This document shows, one piece after another, positions 25,508 to 34,648 of a stretch of 64,000 nt of DNA. Position numbers and translations under genes: made by a program. The notes beneath the pieces were generated by a model, which saw nothing but the letters and a program-made list of their open reading frames with translations, did no database searches and was not told the DNA's origin. The stretch spans positions 1 through 64,000 of the forward strand of contig NZ_VCJS01000030.1 in assembly GCF_005893125.1 (NCBI RefSeq), given 5' to 3'. Source of the stretch: Nonomuraea basaltis. GTDB taxonomy: Bacteria > Actinomycetota > Actinomycetes > Streptosporangiales > Streptosporangiaceae. Each line of letters begins with the position of its first letter. Positions within the stretch are counted from its first letter, which is position 1.

Positions 25508-26860
25508 ATGACCGACGACTCGCACTCCCTGACCGGCCGACCGGTCCCGGCGTGGTTCACCGACGCCAAGTTCGGCGTCTTCATCCACTGGGGCGCGTAC
25601 TCGGTGCCTGCCTGGGCAGAGCCGACCGGCGAGCTGGGCGCCACCGATCCGGAGGTGTGGTTCGCGCACAACCCGTACGCCGAGTGGTACTGGAACACCA
25701 GCCAGATCGAGGGCAGCCCGGCCTGGGCGCACCATCACGCGGTGCATGGGGGCCGCCCGTACGACGACTTCCTCGACCTGTGGCGGGCCGAGTCGTTCGA
25801 TCCGGGCGACTGGGCGGACCTGTTCGCCCGCGCCGGCGCCCACTACGTCGTGCCGACCACCAAGCACCACGACGGCATCGCGCTGTGGGACGCGCCCGGC
25901 ACCGGCACCCGCAACACCGTCCACCGCGGCCCGCGCCGCGACCTGGTCGCCGACCTGGCGGGCGCCGTGCGCGCCCGAGGGCTGCGCTTCGGCGTGTACT
26001 ACTCCGGCGGTCTCGACTGGTACGCCGGCCGCCGCGCCGTGATCCGCCACGAGGACCTGATCGACGACTACGGCCGCCCCCACGAGGCCGCCTACGCCGC
26101 CTACGCGCTGCGCCAGGTGCGCGACCTGATCGACCGCTACCGGCCGGACGTGTTGTGGAACGACATCGGCTGGCCCGACCTGGGCATGGCCGACCTGCCG
26201 GGCCTGTTCGCCCACTACTACGCCGCCGTCCCGGAGGGTGTGGTCAACGACCGCTGGGACGGCGCCCACGCCGACTACCTGACCAGCGAGTACCAGGCGG
26301 GCCGCGAGAAGGAGGCGGCCGCCGCCTGGGAGAACTGCCGGGGTGTCGGCCTGTCCTTCGGCTACAACCGCAACGAGGGCCCCGAGCACCTGCTCGACCC
26401 GGCGGGCGCGGTGCGGCTGCTGGTGGACGTGGTCTCGCGCGGCGGCAACCTGCTGCTCAACGTCGGCCCCAAGGCCGACGGCACCCTGCCGGAAGAGCAG
26501 CGCGCCGTCCTGGAGGGCATCGCGTCCTGGATGGCGCACCACGCCGCCGCCGTCCACGCGACCAGGCCCCTGGAGCCCGGCGACGCCGTCCCCGGCGGCG
26601 AGACCGCCGCGGGAGAGGGCCCGCCCTGGGTCCGCTGGACCCGCGACGACCGGCACGCCTACGCGTTCGTCGCGGGCGCGCCGGGCGGCGAGGCGGTGCT
26701 CAAGGCCCGGCCGGGGCTGCTCGACCCGGCCACCGCCGCCCGCCTGGACGGCGGCCCGGTCAGCGCCGCGGCTGTCCCGGACGGCGTTCGGGTCACCTCG
26801 CCGGGGCTCGGCGCGCCGCTTCCCGCCGCGATCCGCTTCACGCTGGCATCGCCGGGATGA
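25508..26860 (+). CDS. Alpha-L-fucosidase, GH29 family
   Basis: This 450-aa glycoside hydrolase has the GH29 opening WFTDAKFGVFIHWGAYSVPAW, the second signature AGAHYVVPTTKHHDG and the nucleophile Asp in DVLWNDIGWP near residue 219. SRGGNLLLNVGPKADG is the typical late motif. There is no signal peptide, so it probably acts in the cytoplasm on imported fucosyl-oligosaccharides. GAGG precedes the ATG. The gene stands alone: STAND ATPase upstream, convergent multicopper oxidase downstream. Confidence 0.92.
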   Translation: MTDDSHSLTGRPVPAWFTDAKFGVFIHWGAYSVPAWAEPTGELGATDPEVWFAHNPYAEWYWNTSQIEGSPAWAHHHAVHGGRPYDDFLDLWRAESFDPGDWADLFARAGAHYVVPTTKHHDGIALWDAPGTGTRNTVHRGPRRDLVADLAGAVRARGLRFGVYYSGGLDWYAGRRAVIRHEDLIDDYGRPHEAAYAAYALRQVRDLIDRYRPDVLWNDIGWPDLGMADLPGLFAHYYAAVPEGVVNDRWDGAHADYLTSEYQAGREKEAAAAWENCRGVGLSFGYNRNEGPEHLLDPAGAVRLLVDVVSRGGNLLLNVGPKADGTLPEEQRAVLEGIASWMAHHAAAVHATRPLEPGDAVPGGETAAGEGPPWVRWTRDDRHAYAFVAGAPGGEAVLKARPGLLDPATAARLDGGPVSAAAVPDGVRVTSPGLGAPLPAAIRFTLASPG

Positions 26861-27132
26861 GGCTGACGCCGGCGCCCTCAGGCGAGCCGACCATCTGATC
26901 ATCGAAGGGCACGGATACCACTGGCGGCCCGGCTCCAGCGCTCATCTCGGCGTCACCACTGCTGCGCCGGCGGGTGCTTGGGCGCAGACCTCGCGGTCCG
27001 GGTCGCGAGTGAGAGACACCGCGTGGGGGTGAATCCGTCGCGCGAATCCTGCTGGACGAGCTGCCCGGAAGCCTGCGGCGGAGGCGCTCGGGCTGCCAGC
27101 CGGGCAATCTGCTCACGTACGAATAGTGCTGT

Positions 27133-28599
27133 TCAGATGATCCGGAAGTTGGCCATCATCATCATGTCCTCGTGTTCGAGGTTGTGGCAGTGGAAGACGT
27201 ACTTGCCGCGGTAGGAGTCGAACCTGAGCAGGACCTCGGCCTGGTCGCCGCTGGCCAAGTCCACGGTGTCCTTCCAGCCGGTGGCGTAGGGGCCGGGGTC
27301 CAGCACCTGGAAGGGCGCGAGGTGGATGTGGATGGGGTGCGCCACGTTCTGCGCGCGCAGCTTCCACCGCTCCACCGTGCCGAGCCTGGGGGTGGCCGCG
27401 ATGTGGTCGGGGCTGAACGCCCGGCCGTTGACGGTCCACAGGCTCGTTGCGTGCCGTTCCGCGCCGCCGCGCTGGAAGGTGAAGGTCCGCTCCACGACGG
27501 CCTCTGACGGCGACAGCGGCCGGAAGTCGGTCAGCTTGGCCGGGATGCGGCTGTCATCGGGTGCCTTGCGAGCCACCACGAAGCGCATGACGTTGGCGGT
27601 GCCGCCCTGGCCGAGCCGGTTCGTCAGCGTCACCGCCTGCCCGATCGGATAAGCCGAGAAGTCGACCACGACGTCGAACCGCTCCGCCTGCGCGATCTGC
27701 AGCTCGGCGTGCGCGGCCGGCGCGCCGAGCAGGCCCAGGTCGCTGCCGATCTGGACGAACGACGGCCCGCTGGGCGGCAGCGGATCGAGCGCGAGCCGGT
27801 AGCGGCGGGCGTTGGAGGCGTTGAGGATGCGGAAGCGGTACCGGGTGGCGGTGACCTCCATGACCGGCCACGGCGCCCCGTTCACCAGCACGCAGTCACC
27901 CAGCACGCCGCTGATGAAGTCGCTGTGCACGTCCGGGTAGATCATCGAACCGTCCTCTGCGAAGGAGCGGTCGGCGATCATGAGGGGGACGTCCCGGTCG
28001 CCCTTCGGCAGTGGGAGCGCGTCCTCCTCGTCGTCGTGCACGAGGTGGAAGCCGGCGAGTCCCTTGTAGACGTGCGGTCCGGTGTAGTCCATTCGATGGT
28101 CGTGGTACCACAGGGTGGTCGCGGGCTGGTCGAGCGGATACACGTACTCGTGGGCGGACCCGGGAGGGATGAGGTCGGTGGGATAGCCGTCGTGCTCGGC
28201 GGGCGTCCTGCCGCCGTGGAGGTGCACCACGACGGGCTCGGGCAGCTCGTTGCGGTGGCGCACGACGGTCTTGCGGTCGCGCCGCGACACGATCGTGGGG
28301 CCGGGGAAGATCCCGTTGTACCCCCACACCTGTGTACGCAGGCCGGGCAGGATCTCCGCCTGGCTGACACGCTGGGTGATCTCGTACACATCGGTGCCGG
28401 CGGGGCGTAGCACCGGCGGGATCGGTAACGGCACGGTGAACGGCTCCGGCAGCCGGGCCGTGCTGCGGAGCAGGCTGCCGGCGCTGGACTCGGTCTCCAC
28501 GTTCCCGCCGCCGCGCGTGGACCCGCCGCAGCCCGCCAGGGGAGCCAGGATCAGGCCGCTCGCGGCTGTCCGCAGGAGGCGCCGCCGGGACAGGTTCAC
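27133..28599 (-). CDS. Tat lipoprotein multicopper oxidase
   Basis: This 488-aa laccase-like oxidase couples one-electron oxidations to O2 reduction. It starts with a Tat lipoprotein signal (SRRRLLRTAASGLIL, lipobox LAGC at Cys24), so it is anchored outside the membrane. All four copper-ligand motifs are present: VVHLHGG, WYHDHRMD, HPIHIHLAPF and HCHNLEHEDMMMM, where the Met-rich end may bind Cu(I) as in CueO. GTG at 28599 overlaps the stop of the small membrane protein upstream (GTGA). A two-component system lies divergently just upstream. Confidence 0.92.
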   Translation of the reverse strand: MNLSRRRLLRTAASGLILAPLAGCGGSTRGGGNVETESSAGSLLRSTARLPEPFTVPLPIPPVLRPAGTDVYEITQRVSQAEILPGLRTQVWGYNGIFPGPTIVSRRDRKTVVRHRNELPEPVVVHLHGGRTPAEHDGYPTDLIPPGSAHEYVYPLDQPATTLWYHDHRMDYTGPHVYKGLAGFHLVHDDEEDALPLPKGDRDVPLMIADRSFAEDGSMIYPDVHSDFISGVLGDCVLVNGAPWPVMEVTATRYRFRILNASNARRYRLALDPLPPSGPSFVQIGSDLGLLGAPAAHAELQIAQAERFDVVVDFSAYPIGQAVTLTNRLGQGGTANVMRFVVARKAPDDSRIPAKLTDFRPLSPSEAVVERTFTFQRGGAERHATSLWTVNGRAFSPDHIAATPRLGTVERWKLRAQNVAHPIHIHLAPFQVLDPGPYATGWKDTVDLASGDQAEVLLRFDSYRGKYVFHCHNLEHEDMMMMANFRII

Positions 28600-28808
28600 G
28601 ACTTGCCCTTCCGCGCGTTGTCGATCAGGACCGCGGTGACCGCGCCCACGACGGCCAGGACCTGCGGGCCGAACCCGATGATGAACGTCCACGGCGCCCG
28701 CATCGTGCCGTTGGACACGACCAGTCTGCCCAGCACTTCGCTGAACAGGACGAATCCCACTGCCAGCCCGGCGAAGAGGCCAAGAATCGCTACCCCGAGT
28801 GTTCTCAT
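28596..28808 (-). CDS. Small two-helix membrane protein (possibly DUF5957)
   Basis: This 70-aa protein has two predicted transmembrane segments (VAILGLFAGLAVGFVLF and FIIGFGPQVLAVVGAVTAVLI) joined by a short polar loop. The MRTLGVAILGL start resembles DUF5957, but this is from memory of the family. It is translationally coupled to the multicopper oxidase, so it may assist its membrane placement or metal supply. It has no catalytic residues. Confidence 0.7.
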   Translation of the reverse strand: MRTLGVAILGLFAGLAVGFVLFSEVLGRLVVSNGTMRAPWTFIIGFGPQVLAVVGAVTAVLIDNARKGKS

Positions 28809-28919
28809 GCCGCCGAACGCTAGATCGCCGTGGCGGCCCTGGTAATCGGCTGGAGGCGACAGCCGGTGTCAACATCGGGCGACTGTGGGCCGTCGGCCGA
28901 TCTGGCTATCCTCGGGTTC

Positions 28920-30071
28920 GTGCAGGCAGGGAAACGTCAGCTCTTCGGCGACGCGGTGCTGGGCGTGGCCGTGTCGGCCGTGGTCGCCGTGGCCGTCGCG
29001 ATGGATCTCGGCGGCACGCGCGGTCCCGACCTGGTGGCATACATGTTCGCGGCCGGGCTGGGCGCGCTCATGCTCGTACGGCGGCGCTTTCCCGTGCTGG
29101 CGTTGGCGGCGACCGCCGTCGGCCTGATCGCTTACCACGCCGCCGGCTACCCGCCGATCGGGCTGGCCCTGCCGGTGGCGGCCGCCCTCTACTCCGCGGC
29201 CGAGGCGGGCAGCCTCGTGGTCGCCGGAGCGGTGGCGGGGGCCCTCGTACTGGTGAGCACCACGTTCCGGCTGCGCGAGGGCGATGACCCGGAATATCTG
29301 CTGGGGTTCGAGCTGTCGTCCACGATCGGGCTGATGGTGGCCGCGCTCGCGCTCGGCGCGGCCGTGCGGGCGACCCGGCTGCTGCGTGCCGAGCAGCGCC
29401 GTACGATCGCGCGGGCCGCGGCAGAGCGCGAGCACGAGGCCCGGCGGCGAGTGGAGGAGGAGCGGCTGCGGATCGCGCGGGACCTGCACGACGTGCTCGG
29501 CCACACGATCGCGGTGATCTCGGTCCAGGCCGACGTGGCCAGGGAGGCCCTCGACGACGACCAGGCCGCGGCCCGCACGGCGCTGACGATCATCCGGCGG
29601 GCCGGCGACGACGCCAACCGCGAGCTGCGCGGCACGCTCGGGCTGCTCAGGGACGCCGAACACGGCGTCGGCCGGGCGCCCACCGCCAGCCTGCGCCATC
29701 TGGACGCGCTCGTGGCGGCGACCGCCGGCAGCGGGCTGGCGGTCCAGCTCAGCACCGAGGGAGATCCGGTGTGCCTGCCCGTGGTCGTGGACGCCACGGC
29801 CTGCCGGATCGTGCAGGAGTCGCTGACCAACTGCCTGCGGCACGCCCGGGCGACCAAGGCCGAGGTTAGCCTGCGCTACGAACGCGACCGGCTCGGCATC
29901 ACCGTCGCCGACGACGGGCGCGGCGCCGACCTGCCTCGCGAGCCGGTCGGGCGCGGGCTGGCCGGAATGCGGGAGCGGGCCACGCTGCTGGGCGGTCACC
30001 TGGCGGTGAGCTCGCGGCCCGGCGCCGGGTTCCGCGTCGAGGCGTCGCTGCCGCTGGAGGCGCCGCGATGA
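28920..30071 (+). CDS. Sensor histidine kinase, HisKA_3 type
   Basis: This 383-aa kinase has four or five N-terminal helices, a coiled linker (RAAAEREHEARRRVEEERLRIARD) and the dimerisation/phosphoacceptor box RDLHDVLGHTIAVISVQ, whose His is phosphorylated. The ATPase domain has the N-box ESLTNCLRHA and the G-box VADDGRGAD and GRGLAGMRERA. GTG at 28920 is chosen because the helices begin there and TATCCT lies about ten bases upstream, so the transcript may be leaderless; a GTG at 28830 would add about 30 atypical residues. It overlaps the response regulator by 4 bp. Confidence 0.88.
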   Translation: MQAGKRQLFGDAVLGVAVSAVVAVAVAMDLGGTRGPDLVAYMFAAGLGALMLVRRRFPVLALAATAVGLIAYHAAGYPPIGLALPVAAALYSAAEAGSLVVAGAVAGALVLVSTTFRLREGDDPEYLLGFELSSTIGLMVAALALGAAVRATRLLRAEQRRTIARAAAEREHEARRRVEEERLRIARDLHDVLGHTIAVISVQADVAREALDDDQAAARTALTIIRRAGDDANRELRGTLGLLRDAEHGVGRAPTASLRHLDALVAATAGSGLAVQLSTEGDPVCLPVVVDATACRIVQESLTNCLRHARATKAEVSLRYERDRLGITVADDGRGADLPREPVGRGLAGMRERATLLGGHLAVSSRPGAGFRVEASLPLEAPR

Positions 30072-30769
30072 TCCGGGTCGCGCTGGTCGACGATCAGGAG
30101 CTGATGCGCGCGGGGCTGCGTGCGCTGCTGGAGCGGGCTGCGGACATCACCGTCGTCGGTGAGGCCGCGGATGGCCTGGCGGGATACGCGCTCGCGGTCG
30201 CGGCGCGGCCTGACGTCGTGCTCATGGACATTCGCATGCCGGGGGTCGACGGGATCGAAGCGACCCGGCGGATCGTGGCCGACGAGCGGCTGCGTGACGT
30301 GCGGGTCGTCGTGCTCACCACCTTCGACACCGACGAGCACCTTTTCGACGCCATCCGCGCGGGCTCGTCGGGGTTCCTGCTGAAGAACGTCGCCCCGGAC
30401 GAGCTGCGCGGGGCGGTGCGTACGGTGGCGGGCGGCGAGGCGCTGCTCTCGCCTTCGGTCACCCGGCGCGTGCTGGCGGCCGTCGCCGGCCGGCACCGTC
30501 CGCCTCGGGGGCGGCTGCCGGCGGCGCTCACCGGGCGCGAGCGGGAGCTGCTCGCCGAGATCGCCGCCGGGCGCTCCAACGACGAGATCTCCCGGCGCCT
30601 GTTCCTCAGCCCGGCCACCACCCGCACATATGTCAGCCGGCTGCTGACCAAGCTCGGGGCGCGCGACCGTGCCCAGCTCGTGCATCTCGCGTATGAGAGC
30701 GGCCTGGTCCAGCCGGGCGAAGACGACGGGTCTGCGGTGGCGGGCCCGCTGCCGCCGTCCAGGTCATAG
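30068..30769 (+). CDS. NarL/LuxR-type response regulator
   Basis: This 233-aa regulator has a receiver domain with the phosphoacceptor Asp in DVVLMDIRMPGVDG near residue 54, Thr in VVLTTFDTDE and Lys in GFLLKNV. The C-terminal LuxR helix-turn-helix is LTGRERELLAEIAAGRSNDEISRRLFLSPATTRTYVSRLL. It is translationally coupled to the kinase. Targets are not marked, but the divergent oxidase operon is the nearest candidate. Confidence 0.92.
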   Translation: MIRVALVDDQELMRAGLRALLERAADITVVGEAADGLAGYALAVAARPDVVLMDIRMPGVDGIEATRRIVADERLRDVRVVVLTTFDTDEHLFDAIRAGSSGFLLKNVAPDELRGAVRTVAGGEALLSPSVTRRVLAAVAGRHRPPRGRLPAALTGRERELLAEIAAGRSNDEISRRLFLSPATTRTYVSRLLTKLGARDRAQLVHLAYESGLVQPGEDDGSAVAGPLPPSRS

Positions 30770-30782
30770 CCCGGCTCGACGA

Positions 30783-30799
30783 CGCCGGTGCCACCGGCG
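30783..30799. terminator. GC-rich hairpin after the response regulator
   Basis: CGCCGGTG-C-CACCGGCG is a perfect 8-bp inverted repeat 14 bp after the response regulator stop and 72 bp from the convergent Lrp stop. With the centre opened it makes a compact stem suited to termination from both sides. Confidence 0.5.
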
Positions 30800-30870
30800 C
30801 GCAGGATCGCTTGGGCCACCGGGAGATCGCGCCGAAGTCCGTAAGGCGAATCGGAAGGCGGGCCCGAGCC

Positions 30871-31353
30871 TCACTCCAGCGGCAGGGGGCGGCGTGGCAC
30901 GGGCGCAGTGTGGATGAGAGACGTGGTCGTGTGACCGTACGGGGTGAACAGGTCGAGGATCGGTTCGAGCTCGTCGACCGCCCGCAGGTGCATCGTGAAG
31001 TAGAAGCAGTCGTCGCCGGTCATTCTGTAGCACTCGACGATCTGGGGAACTTCCTGGGCGATCTTGGAGATGCGGTGCAGTTCCCGGATCGCCGGACGGA
31101 TCCGGACCATCACGGTGACCGGAAAGCCCAGGGCCCGCGGGTCGACCTCGGCGCGATAGCCGGTGATCACTCCCGTCTCCTCCAGCCGCTGCACCCGGTC
31201 GGCCACCGCAGGGGCCGACAGGGCGACCCGGCGGCCCAGTTCGGCAAAGCTCACTCTGGCGTCGACCTGCAGCTCGGCGAGAATGCGAAAGTCGAGGGCG
31301 TCCATTCCCTTTGATTCGTATGCCCGCTCGGGTCTGATCTTTCGATTCGCCAT
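30871..31353 (-). CDS. Lrp/AsnC-family transcriptional regulator
   Basis: This 160-aa regulator has an N-terminal winged helix (LDFRILAELQVDARVSFAEL ... APAVADRVQRLEETGVI) and a C-terminal RAM ligand-binding fold (FPVTVMVRIRPA, ECYRMTGDDCFYFTMHLR). The usual Lrp start would be the Met at residue 17 (31305); both ATGs have purine runs too close for an ideal site, so the longer form is given as an upper bound. It is divergent from the aldo/keto reductase, a likely target. Confidence 0.88.
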   Translation of the reverse strand: MANRKIRPERAYESKGMDALDFRILAELQVDARVSFAELGRRVALSAPAVADRVQRLEETGVITGYRAEVDPRALGFPVTVMVRIRPAIRELHRISKIAQEVPQIVECYRMTGDDCFYFTMHLRAVDELEPILDLFTPYGHTTTSLIHTAPVPRRPLPLE

Positions 31354-31559
31354 TCTCCTAAATTACGGGCTGGCCGACGATGGCGTCATGCCGCCCGCTG
31401 GTCCTCGCGCCGTCCTCTCCGCGGCGTCTCCATGGACCTACTTCATCGGGAGCGCCGCCGGAGTCGGGGCTCGTGGTGCTCTCGGTCGCCCTCCACCGCG
31501 AGCTTCGGGACTCCTCCAGCCAAGGAGAAAGCCACAGAGCCACAGGAAGGAAAGACGAA

Positions 31560-32540
<981 letters not shown>

Positions 32541-32684
32541 GACGCCCCGTTCCCTGAGAGTCTCCACCCCGGGATCCCTTACGAAGCTAAGGGGACAAGC
32601 TGCTCTTTCGGTGTTGAGCATGTGTTGAGCCCAGGGGATGGCCACCTCGGCGATGTCCGGCATCATCTCGCCCACTACGCCTCC

Positions 32685-32715
32685 TTGACTTGAACCACGC
32701 TTCAAGTCACAGACT
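32685..32715 (+). promoter_or_regulatory. MerR-type promoter with 19-bp spacer
   Basis: The -35 TTGACT (32685-32690) and -10 CAGACT (32710-32715) are separated by 19 bp, as in promoters that MerR proteins untwist. A perfect 9-bp dyad, TGACTTGAA-CCACGC-TTCAAGTCA (32686-32709), fills the spacer. Transcription should start at about 32722-32723, at the ATG, so the message is probably leaderless. No MerR gene is in the window. Confidence 0.7.
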
Positions 32716-32722
32716 GGCCGCC

Positions 32723-33538
32723 ATGCAGATCCATCACCTCAACTGCGGGTCCGTACGGCAGATCGAAGCCACCTACCAAGGCCTGGCCCCCGCGCACGCC
32801 GTCAACCACTGCCTGCTGGTCGAGACCGACTCCGACGGGCTGGTCCTCATCGAAACCGGTCTCGGCCTCGATGACGTACGCACCCCCAACGACACTCTCG
32901 GCGCCGACTGGGTCGAGATGGCCCAGCCCGTGCTGGATGAGCAGGAGACCGCCATACGCCAGGTCACCCGGCTGGGGTACGCCCCTGACGACGTACGCCA
33001 CATCATCGTCACTCACCTCGACGTGGACCACTGCGGCGGCCTGCCCGACTTCCCCGCGGCCCAGGTTCACGTTCTGGCCGCCGAACTCGAAGCGGCGACC
33101 AGCCAGGCGCCCAGCTTCCGCTACCGCCCGGCTCACTGGGCGCACGGCCCGAACTGGGTGACCTACCCCGCCGACTCCGGCGAGGACTGGTTCGGCTTCA
33201 CCTCCCTGCAGCCCAAGGGCCTTCCACCACAGATCCGCCTGGTCCCGCTCGGCGGCCACACCGCCGGCCACACCGGAGTCGCGGTACACGACGGTGAGCA
33301 CTGGCTGCTGCACTGCGGCGACGCCTACTACTACCACCGGGAACTCGGCGACGATCCCCACCCGCACCCGCTCCTGGACCTCGTGCAAACCAGCTCAGAG
33401 GTCCACCACGACCTCAGGCTCGGCACCCAGGCCCGGCTACGCGAACTCCTCCACCGCCACGGCGACCAAGTCTCGCTCGTCAGTGCCCACGACCCTTGGG
33501 AACTGGACCATTTTCGGAGACTTCATCTGCTGAAATAG
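32723..33538 (+). CDS. MBL-fold metallo-hydrolase
   Basis: This 271-aa hydrolase has the zinc motif THLDVDHCGG near residue 98, a distal GGHTAGHTG, an Asp in CGDAYYY and a His in SAHDPWEL. That is a glyoxalase-II/lactonase-like site. ATG at 32723 is chosen because the promoter's -10 lies eight bases upstream; upstream starts fall inside the promoter. It is a single gene under a MerR-type promoter, so it may detoxify a compound sensed by that MerR. Confidence 0.85.
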   Translation: MQIHHLNCGSVRQIEATYQGLAPAHAVNHCLLVETDSDGLVLIETGLGLDDVRTPNDTLGADWVEMAQPVLDEQETAIRQVTRLGYAPDDVRHIIVTHLDVDHCGGLPDFPAAQVHVLAAELEAATSQAPSFRYRPAHWAHGPNWVTYPADSGEDWFGFTSLQPKGLPPQIRLVPLGGHTAGHTGVAVHDGEHWLLHCGDAYYYHRELGDDPHPHPLLDLVQTSSEVHHDLRLGTQARLRELLHRHGDQVSLVSAHDPWELDHFRRLHLLK

Positions 33539-33634
33539 CGGCTACTTGCCACATCCGAACGGCCAGTGGCGGCAACCCAGCGGTCTTCAGCCTGCTATCG
33601 TCACTGGTCCTTTCGATGTTGCTCAGCCGCGTCT

Positions 33635-34516
33635 TCAGGGGCGGGCTGCGGCGTACAGGATGTCGCGCATGCCAGGCAGCGACTCCCGGTCTTCTCGCCA
33701 GACGAGCCGCAGGCTGAGATCCGGCAGCGGAAGGTCGAGTCGGACCAGGGCGCCGGAGCGGAGGCTGTCGGCGACCGCGAACCCGGGTAGCAGCGAGATT
33801 CCGAGTCCGTGCTCCGCCCATGCACGCATCACCGGGACGCCTCCTACTTTGATCCGTTTGGGGCCGGAACCCAGGATCTTGTTCCCGGCCATCCAGAACG
33901 AGCACTCTGGCACGTTGACCAGGAGCCGCTCGTGCTTGAGGTCACCGGGCGTCAGCGCGGCTCGGGCGGCGAGCGGATGGGCGGGTGCCGATACCAGCGC
34001 GAGGGGCACCGGGTCGAGATCGATGAAGGCAAGCGATTCGGCGGGGGCGGGGAAGCCGAGTCCGCCGACATCGTCGCCGGAGTCCAGCAGGAGGGCGGCG
34101 TCCAGGCGTCCGGCGATCACGTCGGCAAGGAGGCCGTCGCGGGCGCGTTCGGAGTGGACCTCGACCTCGATATCGGGCCTGCGTCCGGCGAATCGAGCGA
34201 GGACCTGAGGCACGTAGGAGCCGGCGAGCGTTTCCAGTGCGCCCAGTCGCAGCAACTGCCGTTCGCCCCTGACGTCGCGGATGGCCTGCTCGGCCTGGTC
34301 GAGCAGAGAGCGCGCCCAGCCCTGCAGCCGTCGTCCGGCGGGAGTGAGTTCCATTCCCTTGGGGCCGCGCACGAACAGGGCCACGCCCAGCATTCCTTCG
34401 AGGGTACGGATCTGCTGGGAGACGGACGAGGGGGCGAGGCCGAGCGCGACAGCGGCGTCGGTCACGGTCCTATGCCGGACGACGGCCTCGAAGGTTCTGA
34501 GCTGACGCAACTCCAC
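33635..34516 (-). CDS. LysR-family transcriptional regulator
   Basis: This 293-aa regulator has the LysR helix-turn-helix at the N-terminus (LRQLRTFEAVVRHRTVTDAAVALGLAPSSVSQQIRTLE) and a substrate-binding domain (LRLGALETLAGSYVPQVLARF, LLPGFAVAD). GTG at 34516 gives the standard start VELRQLRTF; the longer reading from 34600 runs through the operator. It is divergent from the DHA2 pump, which it likely controls. Confidence 0.9.
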   Translation of the reverse strand: MELRQLRTFEAVVRHRTVTDAAVALGLAPSSVSQQIRTLEGMLGVALFVRGPKGMELTPAGRRLQGWARSLLDQAEQAIRDVRGERQLLRLGALETLAGSYVPQVLARFAGRRPDIEVEVHSERARDGLLADVIAGRLDAALLLDSGDDVGGLGFPAPAESLAFIDLDPVPLALVSAPAHPLAARAALTPGDLKHERLLVNVPECSFWMAGNKILGSGPKRIKVGGVPVMRAWAEHGLGISLLPGFAVADSLRSGALVRLDLPLPDLSLRLVWREDRESLPGMRDILYAAARP

Positions 34517-34530
34517 GCGAGCGGAACGAC

Positions 34531-34563
34531 CACGTCCCGTTCGGAAATTCCGAACGGGACGTG
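34531..34563. promoter_or_regulatory. 33-bp perfect dyad between lysR and the DHA2 pump
   Basis: Arms of 16 bp, CACGTCCCGTTCGGAA and TTCCGAACGGGACGTG, flank a single A at 34547. It starts 15 bp from the lysR start, so it covers the lysR promoter or leader. LysR proteins bind T-N11-A dyads; a site this long could also take two dimers, or form a hairpin. Confidence 0.75.
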
Positions 34564-34648
34564 CAGCTGTGGCGGTGGAGCCGCTGGCCTGCCGAAACAA
34601 CAGTGGCTTACGTCATCTTCATCCTTGTCTTCGGGAGCTGTCTCAGGC

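Noticed and set aside
32541..32684. Minus-strand start with GGAGG near 32676 (VGEMMPDIAEVAIPWAQ)
   Set aside because: It runs into the antisense of the aldo/keto reductase and has no known domain. The GGAGG overlaps the MerR-type promoter.
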